Below the pieces are notes generated by a model. That model was not told the DNA's origin. It did no database searches and was given only the letters and a program-made list of their open reading frames with translations. A program made the translations under genes and the position numbers. Positions 33,401-48,400 of a stretch of 64,000 nt of DNA are shown here, piece after piece. Where the stretch lies: contig NMRA01000086.1 in assembly GCA_002633005.1 (NCBI GenBank), forward strand, positions 62,001-126,000. The letters are read 5' to 3'. Source of the DNA: Phoronis australis. Lineage: Eukaryota > Phoronida > Phoronidae. Numbering within the stretch: the stretch's first letter is position 1; every line of letters starts with the position of its first letter.

Positions 33401-36400
33401 CTCCTCATAGGTCTCTGCGTTGATTTCATCATGTGTTCTATGAATGAACAGTAGGCCAAATCCGGTACCCTTCAAAAGTACATTTTACACTTAAAGAAGC
33501 ATAGGACGCGAAACTTGTAAAAATACCTTTTAAACAGATGGGGATGAATCTACTTCTTGGGGATGCTGATTGTGGGAGTTATTCACTTTGAATATTGCTA
33601 GAATTTCTAGATTCACTGTAATTGAAACACAGCTAAATATAAACTTTCATCCTAAAATGTACAGCTTTCAAGTTCTTCACCCTAGTAATATATATGTGCA
33701 CGTGCACTCAAAGAGGTTGGAGTTGGACTGACTGCGGCTTGTTTTGTTTACATCAAAGGTGACACTTTCCATAAAAGGGAAGTGTGCTACATCTACATCT
33801 TGCCATACCAAGCAAGAAGACTTACTTTGCTTTGCCATTGAGAGAAAAATTGATAAAGTGATGACCAGTTGACGGATCTTCTTTTGATATTTGAAACTAA
33901 AAGAAAAATGCTTTGACATCAACAGAAATTCAAAATCTTAAGGAACAAACTGTAAAAATACTTAGCGAACTGTTTGACTTCTGTTTCAATGGCAGAGAAC
34001 CACTTTAAACATAGTCGGTTTTGATGTTCTTATGCCACTTCTAATGACATGATTTGTGGAATGCTTTGTTTGCCCAAGGTGGCTGGACGTGATTGGCCAA
34101 AATATAAGCATTTTGCTCATAGATGTTAATGGTGATTAATCGAAGACGGCAAATAGGAACCCTTTGTTGACATTCACGTGAAGTGCCTGATCAGTCATCT
34201 CGTCTTCCTTTTTATAAAATCTAAGAGAAACATAATTGCTCGCCTTGCTAGGTCTCTGTTCTGCTGCTGTGGTCATGTAGTCCGAGTGGTCAGTACTGGA
34301 AGTGGGCAGTGCGTACGTGAACTGCGTGGTCACACAGATTTAGTGACAAGTGTCAAGTTTAACCCCAGGAACACGCTTCAGGTGAGACACTGTGACACCA
34401 ATTAAACTTGTTTATAGTATATCGTTGATATGTGTTTATAATGTGTTTCAAACTTGTGCAAAACCTGGAAATGGACAAAAATAGCTTTCCTTTAAAAATC
34501 ATGCATTTGGTAATCTTGTGCGTTAGCCATCAAAAGTTATAAAATTCCTCATCGTCCTCTAGAGGCCACTGGGTTCCGGTCCCGCGTGACCAGTCGCCAA
34601 GTTGCTATTTGAAAGTCTCCCATTATTCATTGAAACCATTCCATCTCCTCAATACTTTGCTGTGTGCAAGCTCACTATTATTGTGATATTGTATAAGTGA
34701 TTTCATATGCTCGTATTTTTCAACTCTGTGTAAGTACGGAACAATAGCACCTGTATCAACGAATTAATTATACCATAAAATTCTGTACATACTTGCAAAG
34801 TGATGCATTTTTTCTGTAGAATTTAGAAATTCACTGATTCCTGTTGTAAGACCATAGGCTAATATTCAAATGTAAGGTTAGAATGACCATTTCTTTAAAT
34901 GTAAGGCCAGCCGTCATTTTTTATGGTATTTTCTGACAATCGGCTATATTCACAATAATCATTGTCAATATAAATACTGACTGGCTAAAACAACTCCATG
35001 TAAATGTTGATGAAAACAAACATGTAATCAAGTTCAAAATGGCAAACATGGTCCTTAAAATAAAATAATCTTGCTTCCTGGAAAGTTTTGAAATAACAAT
35101 GTTTCTGAGTATTAAGCCATGGCTTTGTATTTAAATATAAGGTCGTTCTTGAATGTAAGACCATATTTGCGTAATATTTCAGTAAATGCATGACTGAACC
35201 ATGCGTTCAGTAACCTTAATACTGACGACAGGCATAGATTCTGCATTTGAGCTAAAGATTGTCCATAGAACATTTTGGGACACATTTAATATAATGCAAT
35301 TCACCCCTCTTACATTAACACAGGTCTTCACAGCCTCTTTAGACCAGACAGTCAGGCAGTGGGATTACACAGATGGTGTGCAACTAAAGGTAGTTGGTTT
35401 CAGTAGTGGTAATCACTGTTGGCTATATGCTGTTCTTGTGCTCAGCATGGGTTCACATTGCAACACAATATTCTATGATAACTAAGACTTGGACCTTTCG
35501 AGAGCATTTTCTTTCCATGAAGAGCTTGCTAATTTTGAAGTGTTGCCTGAGAAAGTATCATGGTGATGTCGTCATATTTTCAACAGAAATACGAAAAAGC
35601 AAGAGCAGAATATCTCGTGTAGTCAATGTGTAAGTTGTAGTATTTTAATGGAACAAACACAGTCTCACTGGTAGTCCTACGAAGCCCAGTCAAGCCGTAA
35701 TTATTATAGTGGTGCTCAGATGCGAAATTGTGGGCAACCTGGGCTGGAATGATCAGCAACCTATTGATGCAAAATGCAAAACTTTGAATTCTTTCTTCCA
35801 CCAAAACTCCTTAATGTAAGATATAGTAACAAACATTAGACATGCCTTAATTTCAGACATTGAAAAATAATTATTTTCCAAAACACAAAAATTAAGAGGT
35901 TGGGGGTAAATTTTAAAGCAGGCGAGAATAGAATTATTAGCAGTAAATTAATAAAATATAGTAAAATATGATATTAATTTTATGTTGTGTAAAATTATAG
36001 AATTCCTTTGATAGAAGGAGGAAAAGTACTCTTAAATTGAAAAGTGCAAAAATTTTCTTTTGATGATAAATTTCAGTGATTTCTTTAGAATTGTTTACAT
36101 TTCAGAAACCTTTCCTTACTTTTGATAGTTTGGTACTCATTACGTATTCTCCTCTAGGTCTACAATGTTCACTTTCCTGTACACGTGGCGCTTGTGCCCG
36201 GATTTGAGGATGGCGCCATATTAGCCGTAAGGCAATGTAAAGAAAAATGTGAGTATCATTACATGATTGGCTGAACAAGACAAGTTTTCACATTGTTTAA
36301 ATCTTCCAGCAGCTGTATGGTATTCGCTATTTCATTATAAACTTTTTTATGCTCTTTGTCTTAAGTTGTTTCTTGTAACTTCAACAAAACTAATTTTTCT

Positions 36401-39400
36401 TGTTTTTTGATATTTAAAGACAGATATGTCCATGAAGTCGGGTTTTGTTAATTTGTAAGTAGCATTTACAGATGTATGCACAACAACATGATGAAGACAA
36501 TGATAGAGATAATCATGTGACAGGAAGACGGTAACTGTGCATAAGCAGGATTACAAAATGGGCAATGAGTGACATCTATTGACTATAAAAGTGACAGTAA
36601 TAGTTTAGGACTTTCATGGCCAAAACAATCAGTACATACGCATTTTCAAATGTTACGTATTTTGAGCATTTATTTCTCTTCACCAAAATCAGATAAAAGT
36701 TTAAGTTATATTTAAAATCGTTAGTATTCCAACGTGCCAGATCGGCGAAGACTGAGGCAGGAAGTACCGGAAGGTGATGGACATTGTCGATAAGGAAAGA
36801 TCAGACCAATAAAGATGTATCCTGAGTACCAGTGTAGAATGCAATTTGGATACAAAATTTCCAATGAATAAGATTAAATTTAGAAAGCAATGCTGTCTTC
36901 AACACTGAGAGCCCTAATGCCTATGGATCTGGAATTATGAGATATCGGGATTTTTGGTAGTTTGGAAAAAAATTAACTATGCCGACAGCAAAAGATGAAA
37001 CTATATTGATGTGACAAGCCGAGTCATTACGTAATATTGTTTTTTTTTTTAGTTCAACATGTTTTGAAATTGAAAGTTGTTGTTTTGGTGTGTATCAATC
37101 CATCTTGCAATGGAAATTTAAACTTTTTGAAAATGTTGGAAATCGTACAAGTTTTCACTTACAAAATACGACTTTTTAACATGAAGGTTACAGATTAAGT
37201 TCTTAATGGGTTACCAGCCCTTTTGAAAATTTTGAACAATGAAATGAGTGACAGACATATAATCAAAAAATTTGCCATTTCTTACTTTCATCAATACTTC
37301 ATTTCTTGGTTTCTAGCTTATGATCTTGTGCGCCTGGCACTTTCCCTGAAAAGTGCCACTCCCTCGAAGCCATCAGTGATACTGCAGGAGGTGAACTGCC
37401 AAGAGAAACACATAGCCCTGGGCGTTCAGGTAAGGAATACTTAGCTCAATTGGACCAAGCTTATTTATTGTTTTTTTCTCCAAGCTTGAATCTTCTTGTA
37501 CCCTTGCTACCTATTGCTGGGTTAGCTTGGAAAAGATAGCTGATAATTTGTAAGGTAAATCAGGTTAGTCAAAATATCTTCAATAAGATTGTTGGACCAG
37601 TCTCCTGTGTCAACAAGGAATCCAGCGCCTCTATTCCAGAGGTCTAAATTCTGGCCGTTTTTATTAGAGTGAGTTGAACAGAATTGGTATCTACTCTCCT
37701 AGATGCTTTGTATGTCTTGTTGCAGAACCAGTACCTGGCTGCCATTACAGGAATGAAGCTTACAGTTCACCATTTTAGACAAAACAGAAATTACGAGTGA
37801 GTCCTTAGTTGTGTTGTACAGATTGCTAGAATTCCTTTAATATGGTTTCTGACCTTGCAAAGTCCAGCGAGGTAGCCACAATCTGCCCATGTTGGTGATG
37901 TTAATATTCTGAACTCTTATTTTTGATTTTTAGAATAATTTGTAAAATATACCCTGGATTAGAGAGAATTACAAAATTAATTGCAAAACATCCACAAAAG
38001 TCTTGTGAACTTTCGTTTTTCCGAATTTATTTTTGAAGTTGGTTAGCTGGAAGAGATATGATTTTTCATCTGTTTGAGCCAAAGTTGAACTGGCAAAATT
38101 GGCTTTTGATAACTGTTTGTGTTCCATTTATTATTATCTTTTCTTCAAAGTATATATTGTCCACTGGTGTGTGAGTGTAAGCAATTGCAATGTTGCCTGT
38201 TGGATAAAATTTGACTCTGACTCGTCACTGTTTTCAAGCATGTTCGCATTAGACGAGTGCTTATTCATACATTTATGAATTTGTTTCAGACATTGGTGTG
38301 GTGTCGACAGGACGAGACGTTTTACGTGCATCGCGTGTCACCCCACCGAGATGTGCATTGCAACTGGTTGCAGTGATGGCGTCATATTTCTTTGGTATGT
38401 CAAAAGTTGGATTACATAAAGCTTAGAATGCTTCTGAATACTGGCAGTGTTTTGTTTTTAGAGAATAGGGTTACTCATTTTAGAGAATAGGGATACTTGA
38501 AGCCTCTGTGTAAGTTTACTAGCACCCCCTGTTAAAGTGTTGTCTTCGTCTTGAAATACCGACTAGCAAGCATTAACCTGTCTTAAAATGTACAAAAATG
38601 TGTGGGAACTGTGTTCGGCATTTTCCATGGTTTGTGTCAGTTTTTTTTAATCTGAAAAACATGTTCAGTGTGCAGAACTTTCATTTCTAATCCAGGAAAT
38701 CATATAAAGTTAAGAAACAAATTCTGTCAAGCTTTCTGCTTTCAGAATATGGATTAATTTCTAATTTTGTAGGTGTTTGGCCAAATGCACAGCTTGTCAC
38801 TAAGTTCCTACATAACCTCAAAACAACATATTGCGAAGTATGGGAACATGTAGCCTTAAGCAAAACTGAAATTGGAGTTTTGTGTGACTATTGGGAGTTC
38901 TATGCTTATTGTTGTTTATCTGTTTCACTACTGCAGTGACTGACTGCCCTCTGTTGTCCAATACAGGTACAACTTCATGGGTCACAAAAAACCTGTTAAG
39001 ACCATCAACCACTGGCATGCCCTCCCTGTCGGCGACCTGACCTTTACGGCTGAGGGGTCATACCTGCTCAGTGGAGGTCATGAGTGTGTGCTTGTCAAGT
39101 GGCAGCTGAACAGCCAACATAAAGATTTCCTGCCCCGTCTTGGTGCACCCATAGATCACGTGACTTGTGCCCAGGACAACAGTCTGTATGTTACGTGTCA
39201 CACAGACAATGGTAAGGAGATTTTTGGTTATGTATGCTGCTAATTGGGGAAAATGTCTTCAGACAAAGTAAAGTTACCTTTTTGTTTGTGGTTTTTAAGA
39301 CAGTATTAATCAGTCCCGGATGTTTTATTTTATTTTCTTGAGGTGCGTTGATGTTTCTCTAATACCGAGATTCAGAAGTAGTTTGGACTATGAGAGTTGA

Positions 39401-42400
39401 CTGTAATGTCAGCTGGTTGCTCTGAAAGCCTGGTTTCTTTTAAAGCCACAATTGAATAACTCAAGTTTGCATTGTCGAATCTAGCTGTGGGCACTTTCTG
39501 TCAGGTGCTCAGTCCATAATTTAATACTGTAATTAGAGGTGCTTCATTAAAAAAGCTCTGATGTGTATTCTAGACAAAAAAAAATAAGTATTGTAATCAT
39601 GGTGCTTTGTATGACTTTAGTAATTCTATTACCAGTAGCCATAGTTATTTCATAAGGTTTTAATTCCCATATTGTTCTTTTTTCTTTTTTACAGCTCTTC
39701 ACTTGATTTCAAACACATTACGACTTCAGCAGGTTGTCCAGGGTCTCAACAGAGGTCACTGTGACAGACAAGTGGCCAACCCCCTTCCAGCTGGGCTGCT
39801 CTTTGACCCAAGGTCAAAGGCCATGGTGCTTAATGGCAAACCAGGTCACCTCCAGTTCTACTCAATGTACTCTGACAGACAGCTGTATAATGTGAGTGAG
39901 AACACGGTTTATTTTAACGTAGCTTCAATGAAGGAAACATCCCTCCGCTAACAAAACAAGTCCACTGGAAAAACTGTCAGTGTCTCCTATCACTGTATAG
40001 AAAAACATGTTTGAGTGACTAGAAAGGTGTCACTTTAATTATGATGTAAACAATATCATAAACTGCAGACATTTCTGCCAGCAGGGTGCGCTATGCTATA
40101 ACTTCATCCTTGTTCGTATCCCATTTAATTGTAGATAGTCGAGTGTTGTTTTGGTTTATGTTTTGATCCGCAGCCTCCTTATTGGGATGTATGTTATTGT
40201 TGTATCATCGTCAGCTCATAAACATCTGGTGACATCGCAGATAACTTGGCGACATGTAAACAATGTGTTACCTTCTACTGGTTGTCGTAGAAATGCAAAC
40301 ATTGTTTTTGCCTTAAGTTTGAAACAAAACATCATATTTTTGTAATTATTGTATTTACTCAACCATAAATCTGATGATTATTGTGTTGTTTTCTTACTTT
40401 GTCTATTGATTTTGACATCAATATGTAATGGACAATTTTTGTCCTGTGACCACATACCGTGAAGTTATTCCGGCACCCTTATATGAATTGTGGAATTTGT
40501 CTTCTAGCTTGACATTGTGCAACAGAATTACATATCTGCCGAGAATATAAAGCGCCCCCTGGTGTTTACGGAGGTGGAGTGTGCAGCCTTCTCTGAGGAT
40601 GGCACATGGTTAGCCACAGTGGAGAGACGGGATGATGGATTGACCTCTGTGGAGTCCAAACTGAAATTCTGGCTTTTTGATTCGACTTCTCAAGCGTAAG
40701 AGTTTTTCTCATTACATGTTTTTGATGAGTTGTCATTGTAACCTCTAGTCACTGCTTTTTCCACAGAGGTGATAGTGGTATTGTGAACGGAATTGTGTGA
40801 AATAATTCAGAAGTAATGCTACGATACGGTAAGAACAGGCACGTGGTCTGAGCGACCAGCTGTCACTGATATTTAATGCCAGTGTAAAGTACCTGTTTGG
40901 GAATGCCTGTGTTAAGTTAAAACATACAGTCAGTGTGAAATGGTCTGGAAATGACGCAGAAGTGTTCTGAATCTTAATATGAATGTTTCGTAGAATGTAT
41001 TACTGCTATTCATATGTCGATGAATTGATTGAACAGTTCTGTGCTGTGTGAAATTGTTTGCTTAGGGTATGTTCTCATGTTAGTCAATGTTTCTTTCCAA
41101 TGGTGGGCCTGTCATCTGGCAATTTAAACTGTAATGGACTGGATCAATCTGAAGAGAGAGATTTTTATAGTGTTAGTTTTGACTGAGGGGCATCTGTCAA
41201 AGAAACTGTAAACCATGGCAATTGACTGCAATGGTTCTGACTGTATGCAAAATGTTCTGTAGCTGTGGTTATCAGTTTACGTGGAGTTATCTGCTCTTGT
41301 TGCCATGGTTTCCAGGTACACTCTCAACACCAATGTGGACATGCCTCATGCTGACAAGGTCAACTCAATCAAGTTTAGACCAATCAACAGTGAGCTGCCA
41401 GACGAGCCCCTGATGGCAGTGACATCTGGTGGTGATGGCAAATTCAAGCTGTGGACAGTGGTGGATGACACAGATATTTACAGTACGCTCATTGAAAACT
41501 TCATGTAGATCTTGTGTTGACCACGTTTGCCTTACTGAGCACATACAGTGTAGATAATTACGACCATTCTTATTTAGCACACAGTATGGCTGACAAGTGA
41601 AACTCTGTTTTGTCAAATTTCACCACAAAAAGAAAATTTAGTTTATTACTTGCATGGTTTGTGTGTTGATGTAATACAGTTACATTTAGTAAAGATTATT
41701 TGTAACAGAGTATAGGCCTTTGAAAGATGGAAAAATACTATTTTGAAGATTATTTCTGTGCGATTGAAGAATTACTTTAGTCTGTCATTCCATAAGCTCA
41801 TTGTGCCAGTCAGCATTTGTGACCAATTTCACCTTTGAACCTGTGGATTTAACTGTTTTAATCGTCTCTCATCAATTTGCACCGTGTTTAGTTAAAAATT
41901 AATGTCTGGTTAGCATAATACTAAAACCTGATTAGATTAAGGACACTTACAATCAGCCAGCTGACAGTGAATGAAGTTAACATTTGAGTTAGTGAAGGAC
42001 CAGGTTTTGACAAGTTCTCTGACTTATGCCATAATTAACGTATAACAGCTGGCCATGATTTTCCAAACTCAATTGTCTGTAACTGGACTTTATTCCAGGG
42101 TCAAACCAGTGCTGGTCCTGTGACTCAGTAGGCTATTATCGTGACAAACCTGCAGGGTGTGCTGCGTTCTCAGAGGACGGGTCTATTCTGGCAGTCGTCT
42201 TTGGCTCCGTTGTCACACTGTGGGACCCAGACAGTAATGCTCTGAAGACTACACTCCGTCACCACCCTGAGGATGTCAAGTAAGTTTGAATGGCTGTTTA
42301 TTGTTTGAATTAAACCAAGAAGGGAGATCTCTCTACTTCATTGAAAAATGCATGGTGATCAAAATTTTCTTATGTATTCTTTATCCCAATCAGAATATAC

Positions 42401-45400
42401 TAGAGGCAGTTGGTGATGTAAGGTCTCTTGCTGTCTTAAGCGGTTGTTTAGGCAACAGTCTGCCATATAGTGAAGAAGAAGTAAAAATGCTCTGGTATAT
42501 TTAGTGCCTCATCCATGGAAGGAACTGTCCCTCTCTAATCCATCTTATCATCCTGTCCTGACGCTGTGTTGACAGATTCTCAGAGTGCAACCCCATAGTT
42601 TTTAAGCGCTCACAAACACTTGTGTCATGAGTGAACTTTGACATTTTGCTGCTTTTCATTGTATGCAACACCAACAAAATATTGTTTCTGTGACATCAGT
42701 TGCGGATTAATATTGTGAAATTGTTCTTATTAACTTGGTAACAAATGTGCATAGGGTGACTAAAAGATGCATAAAGTTATCGTTCTACACGCATCTTGTG
42801 TTTATTATTGGTAAATGTTTGTCTAGGTTCATCCATCAATTCCTTATTTCAGATTGGCAGTGTTTGGTTGTAACGTGTGTTCACACATTCTTGTAACATC
42901 CAGCTCAGATCACTTGACGGCCTGGAATCTCCTGTCTTGTTCAGGTATTGAGAAATTTGGGATTCGCTATGTGGAGCAAGTGAATGGTCCTACCTGTATA
43001 AATGCGTGTATTCAGGTAGTCATGTGGAACCTTTATAAAATAAATATTCCTATGTTGGCAAACATTAGCTGTTCTTGATCTATTCAGACACCAATAAGAT
43101 TATCCTCAGACCAAATAATTTGGATTCAAACAATCATGAAATTCTGTTTGGAAGTCAGTATTTTTTAACGTCTACAAGGAAACTGTGGAGACCAGTTTTA
43201 TAAGGATTTGTAGTCCAAATCAAAAGTCCTTTTTGGTTTTGAACAGGAAGTGGGTTTATGGTAGTTTCAAGTTGTGCCAATGCAGGCTATTTTGGTCCAC
43301 CTTGAAGTTGGAATGAATAGATGAGTGCTATAAATGTTTGACTTTCATTTCAGTAATGTGGAGTCTTTCACTGAATGTTGAAGTTTTGGTTGTGGATAAC
43401 ATCACAAGTCATTTAGCTGTGTTCACTACTGACTTAGAATGTAAGTATATACAAGCATTACTAGGAACAGCCTTCCATGTGTGAGGTGAGGAATAAACCA
43501 TCATTGATGATTTTTGAAACAAGGTCATTTTGTATTGTATGTTGTTAATAGTGTTACTTCCTGTTCTAGAATCCCACTATGAGCTGTAAAACGATCATTA
43601 GTCACCTTTACAGACTGTGAATTTCTGTATAAGCAGTAAATTTCTGCCACATACTTTCTCAGTATAATGTGATTGCTGGCAATCATTAAACTGGTGTAAT
43701 TTTAAGTCTAGAGATACTGTACAAGACGAGCATTTGGCATATTATTGCTGAATAATGTCAGTTTTATGCATTGTTGAATGCAGTTTAATGTGATATAGAG
43801 TGTGTATGACGCGAAAGTGTTTGTAATTGTGATCATTGTAATTGTACAACAAACAGCAAAATGTATCAACACGAGTGTATCTGAGCTCAGGGGACTGAAA
43901 CTTGCTTAAAAAAGCCTCGAGCACTGAGTGTCTGTAGACAATATTACTAATAATGTATCATTTGGGAAGAACTGGATGGTATGCCTTAAACACTCTCTCC
44001 CTAGACTTGATCAACATGCAAACCTTTTGTTTTGTTGTAATCTAAGAGTGGTGTGTTTGCAATTTTATCAAAATTTATGATGGTGCTGAGAATGTTTTTT
44101 GTTGATAGTGGCTATTTGTGCACTTAAATCTGTAAGCAAATTTGATATTTTTCTGTTGTGTGCCGAAGCTCACATTGCGCTGAATATATAATTCTTTTTT
44201 TTGCTTTCCATGAATTAGAAAATGTCATTAAAAATCAATTGAATGTTCTTCATGTATTGAACTGTCTTTTCTTTCAACTTCTGTATGGTTATTTTTTCGC
44301 AGTAATCGTGTATTCACCTTCAAGCCCCGACGCATTCTACAAGCAGTCATTCATCTCCCAGAAACCTGTCATTGCGGCTATTTTCATCCCTCATGAGGCC
44401 CCAGTGAGCAGAGATAAGTCAGATCCCCTGGCCTGGCAGTCTGACTCACAGCTATACTACATGAATAACCGTCAACAACTGCTAACTATCACAAGAGAGG
44501 AGGAACTGGCCAACTATGATCCAGTGAGTTGGCAGTTGTCATTTTGTTCTCAAAGGCCTGTTTGGTGAATATGCTACAGTTCTGTCAAAACATTTTGATG
44601 AACAAGTTTTTACTTCAGGAATCATATCTTGCGTTTTGAAGTCGGTATCCATCAGTTTTGATAGTTATGCAAATTTCTAAAACTTCACACTGATTTCTTC
44701 ACCATTCACATGCATCAGTTGCATCACTGTGTTATTTCATGAATAATTTCTTCAAAATTGCCTCAGTCTGTATTTAGCTTGGCTCCTGGTCATATGGACA
44801 CATTGCCTTTTTAAAATGTGTTGTTTTGTCTTAAATGGTTAAGAGGCAGAGGTACTTGTTTTTTTTTCTGGACAGAAATTATAATATCGATTGTATAATC
44901 ACTGCATAATAATAGTTGGTGGCTATAAAGAGTTAAAAAACAGCGAGGAGAAATATTCGACAAGCCTTGACAATATTGTAAGTTTAAAATGCTCAAAAAA
45001 TTAAGATGCTATATTGTGCTGCCATGCCAGGAATTAGACTTCTTGCTTTGTATCTAATGGTGGTATATGTTGATGACTTACATTGGTTTGTGTTGACTTG
45101 TTTTTGAGCATTATTTGTTTTACCTGTTACCGCTATTGTTGACTGGAAGCCATTTTTTCAGATTTCTGTGGAACAACATTTGCCACAGACACCTTTTTCC
45201 CTCCTGCTGACCAAAAAGCAAAAATTGATTGTTGGAAACGACACGGATAAAGATGAACAAATTGGCCGACCAGGGTCTGCGGCAGTTAGTAAGGTAAAGA
45301 TTGGGCAACTTATTAACAGCTTCTCAAATTATCGCGTTATGGTTTTGGTAGGAGCCTAGAAAAATGTCTAAATTTGACTGACTTGGGAGCATCATATCCT

Positions 45401-48400
45401 AGAAATGAATGATCGGATTTTCATGAAACTATCACATACTACTTAATATGTTCCACTTTTGCACGAGGTGTTATAAATATAAAACTTTCACAATTTTTTG
45501 AAAAAAAACAAAAGTTACATAACATTAAAATAAAATGATAATTTAGAGATTTCATTTTGAACATTGACATCAAATGAAATTAGATCATGTTTATGTTATA
45601 TTTTTGCAATGAATGAACTTTCCTTTTGTCCTAAATTTTACTGAAAAGATATGGAGGTCGGTGTATTGTTTAAAATTGAATTCTACAGGATTTCTACTTT
45701 CATAAAATATAGTTATACTGTTACTGAGTTAACATTCACAGTTTTATTGGCATTTGTTAAAACTCACAAACTTGCCATTAAGGTCCTGCATAACCTCTGA
45801 ATTCTTGTAGACTCGGGCTGCTTGAAACTGAGCAACCTTATTGGGTCACACGCTAAGCCATTCCAGTGACATATATGGTATTAGGTTACGAAGGTCAAAT
45901 ATTTTCTCATTTTGGGTCAAGTTCCTGTTTTTAGGGTCAAGATCCCTCTCTGTGTCTGCTATTCTTTTGACAAGGTGATATGTGTGTGTGTGTGTGTGTG
46001 TGCGCGTTCGTGTGTGTCTGTGTGTGCCTGTGTGTCTGTTTCTGTGCCATGCATTGATGCCTCACAGATTTACCCATGCTGAACATATGTGGGGATATCT
46101 TCGCTAAACTTGTTTTGAGAACCTTTTGTTTTATAGCCAGCAGATCAAAGGTCAAGGTCACATAGACATCACCCTCGGATAATTGTGTCTGTTTATAAAT
46201 TATAAGATGATTGAGGTCTTAGTGCAAAGGTTACGTCCATTGATTTTGAGGTGCGCAGGTTAAATTTCAACGTCGCATTGTCTTTTGCTATGTGTTATGG
46301 GAGTTGAGTCTGAGCAGCAGATGACCCTATCGGTTTTGAGATTGGCAAGTCAGTTACTAGAGCTGTTTGGTATGAGCAAACATGTGTAGAGTTGTTTGAC
46401 ATGAGCAAACACATAGTTATAAACTTGTGGTCATTCTGTTTGTGTACTCACCGTGCAAGGCTTCTGTCCGATCTAAACCATTTCTAAGTCTATGTTATTA
46501 CGGACGGTTATGAAGAAACCGTCTGACCTGCAACTCTTTAGTGTAGCAAAGCACTACGAGTCTGTGTTTCCTTCTGTACTTGTAGAAAAAATTCTCAGTG
46601 CTTTTTTGTAATTTTTTGTTACTCATGGACCAAGGCTTTCAGTGTGGTGAGATAAACTGAATTTGTCTTGCTTAATACTACGTAACATTACAAGGACTGG
46701 CAAAGACAGTATCACTTCTAATCATATTAAAGCAATTTGTGAATATTGTTACAATTACATTATTGTCGATACACTGATTTTGTGGATGGTCCCTGACAAT
46801 GCAGTGTTTATACAAGTTGCCCTGTATATTGAGAGTGGGTGCCTATGTGTTTCGAGTCGATACACAAGACGTCACTTGTTAATCTCTGTATTTGAAGATA
46901 CTCTGTTGACTTATGTTGCTCATGCCAGTTCAGTTTCTATCTTAAGGTCTTTGCTGTGTGGTTTAAGTCGATATCTCACATATGTATGGTAGGAGTGTGT
47001 TGCACCCCAGGTCGTTCCATTTGTAATCATGTGACAGTCCATCCAACACCACACAATCATGAGCTGTATTCCAACTTGGCTCACCTGAAATAGCGATGTC
47101 GAAACTCCATTGCTACATGGTATATGAAATGGTTGCCTTGGTGACTAGCCATTTTTACCTTTTTGGATGTGCAATTTAATCCTAAATTGATTTTAGATAT
47201 GCTATTTGATGTGATTGAAAAAATGATTCTAGATTTTTAGGTTTTTAATAGACCATTTACATATCTAGCTCAAGGTAAAGTTCATGTTTAAGTTATTGAG
47301 GTATATTATGAAACGAATCATAAAACCAGATTTTTATCACCTCTCTTTTGGGCATAAAGCATGAATTAAAATTGAGTTCAATTCGTTTCTCCATCCCTAA
47401 CAAAAAATTTAATTTATTGCACAACTCGAAACATTTCTTTTATACAATTTGGTGAAAGGATTATTTTTTCCCAACTGTGTACGAAATATTTTTTTCTATA
47501 AGAGTGAGTGTGCTCCAGTTATGAAAACCAAAACTAAAATATTTGCCCTCACAGCTATCCGTTTCAGAGGAGTGATGGACAGGCAAGGGCAATCAAATCC
47601 TATTTAAAGAACGGCCTTGTTGATCAGAGTTAAACAAACCTTTACTGGGGGCATTACTGATCATGAGTTTGAACTTGGCAGTTTGAAAATTTGAAATGGA
47701 CTTTCAGCAAATGTGATGGCCTTTTCTGTAAGATTGAACTTGGGACTTAAGGATTGCATGCTAACCACTCTGCTGCCTGTACTGATCAGAGATGCATTCT
47801 GTTCACGCTAGTGTAATGTGAAGTTGCCATAAGCGACAATGCATAATTGCCTGGTCATCAAATGGGAAGTGAGCGCTCACCAAAACTAGGAACTACGATA
47901 CCCTGTATTGGGGCGGGGGGGGGGGGGGGGGNGTGCCAAAGCCCTGGCCTACACAGGCGACAGGTGCTTGGAAACAGGCAAAAATGATAATAAGGACTTC
48001 TGAATCTAAAAGGTAGGGCAAGTGTACAAGGGCAAGTCGCTGGAACATGAGCATATTTTTGTCGTTTAGTCAATCGGCACATTAGATTTGCACCAGTTGC
48101 TTGGGTGATTGTCAAACTTCTCCTCAGGCCCAGTATCCCACTCCGGCTTGCCTTCTACCTAGAGAGAAAACAATCAGAACCAGGATCTGCATGAGTCTTG
48201 ATCACAACCTTCCATTTTTTGCTGAACATTTCTGACTCATGTCTATTTACTTATTGTATTGTGACTACTTTGTGGTTACTTAGGGAATTTTTACCAGGTT
48301 GCCAAATAAAATTTGAAGTGGAATTGACAAACTGCAAGTCGCTGAATTAAGCCCTGGAATGGCTAGTATTCCTTGAGTAAGCTTTACACCTTACTAGGGT

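Noticed and set aside
36424-36454. Possible extra 31-bp WDR75 exon (acceptor CAG, donor GTAAGT)
   Set aside because: Including it breaks the reading frame into the next exon. Joining 36248 directly to 37317 gives KEKSYDLVRLALSL, which aligns with the family.
48060-48162. Candidate second exon of the first lectin (reads GKPEWDTGPEEKF on the minus strand)
   Set aside because: It lacks the final cysteines and YICE motif. The exon at 47084-46963 fits phase, length and the lectin signature.
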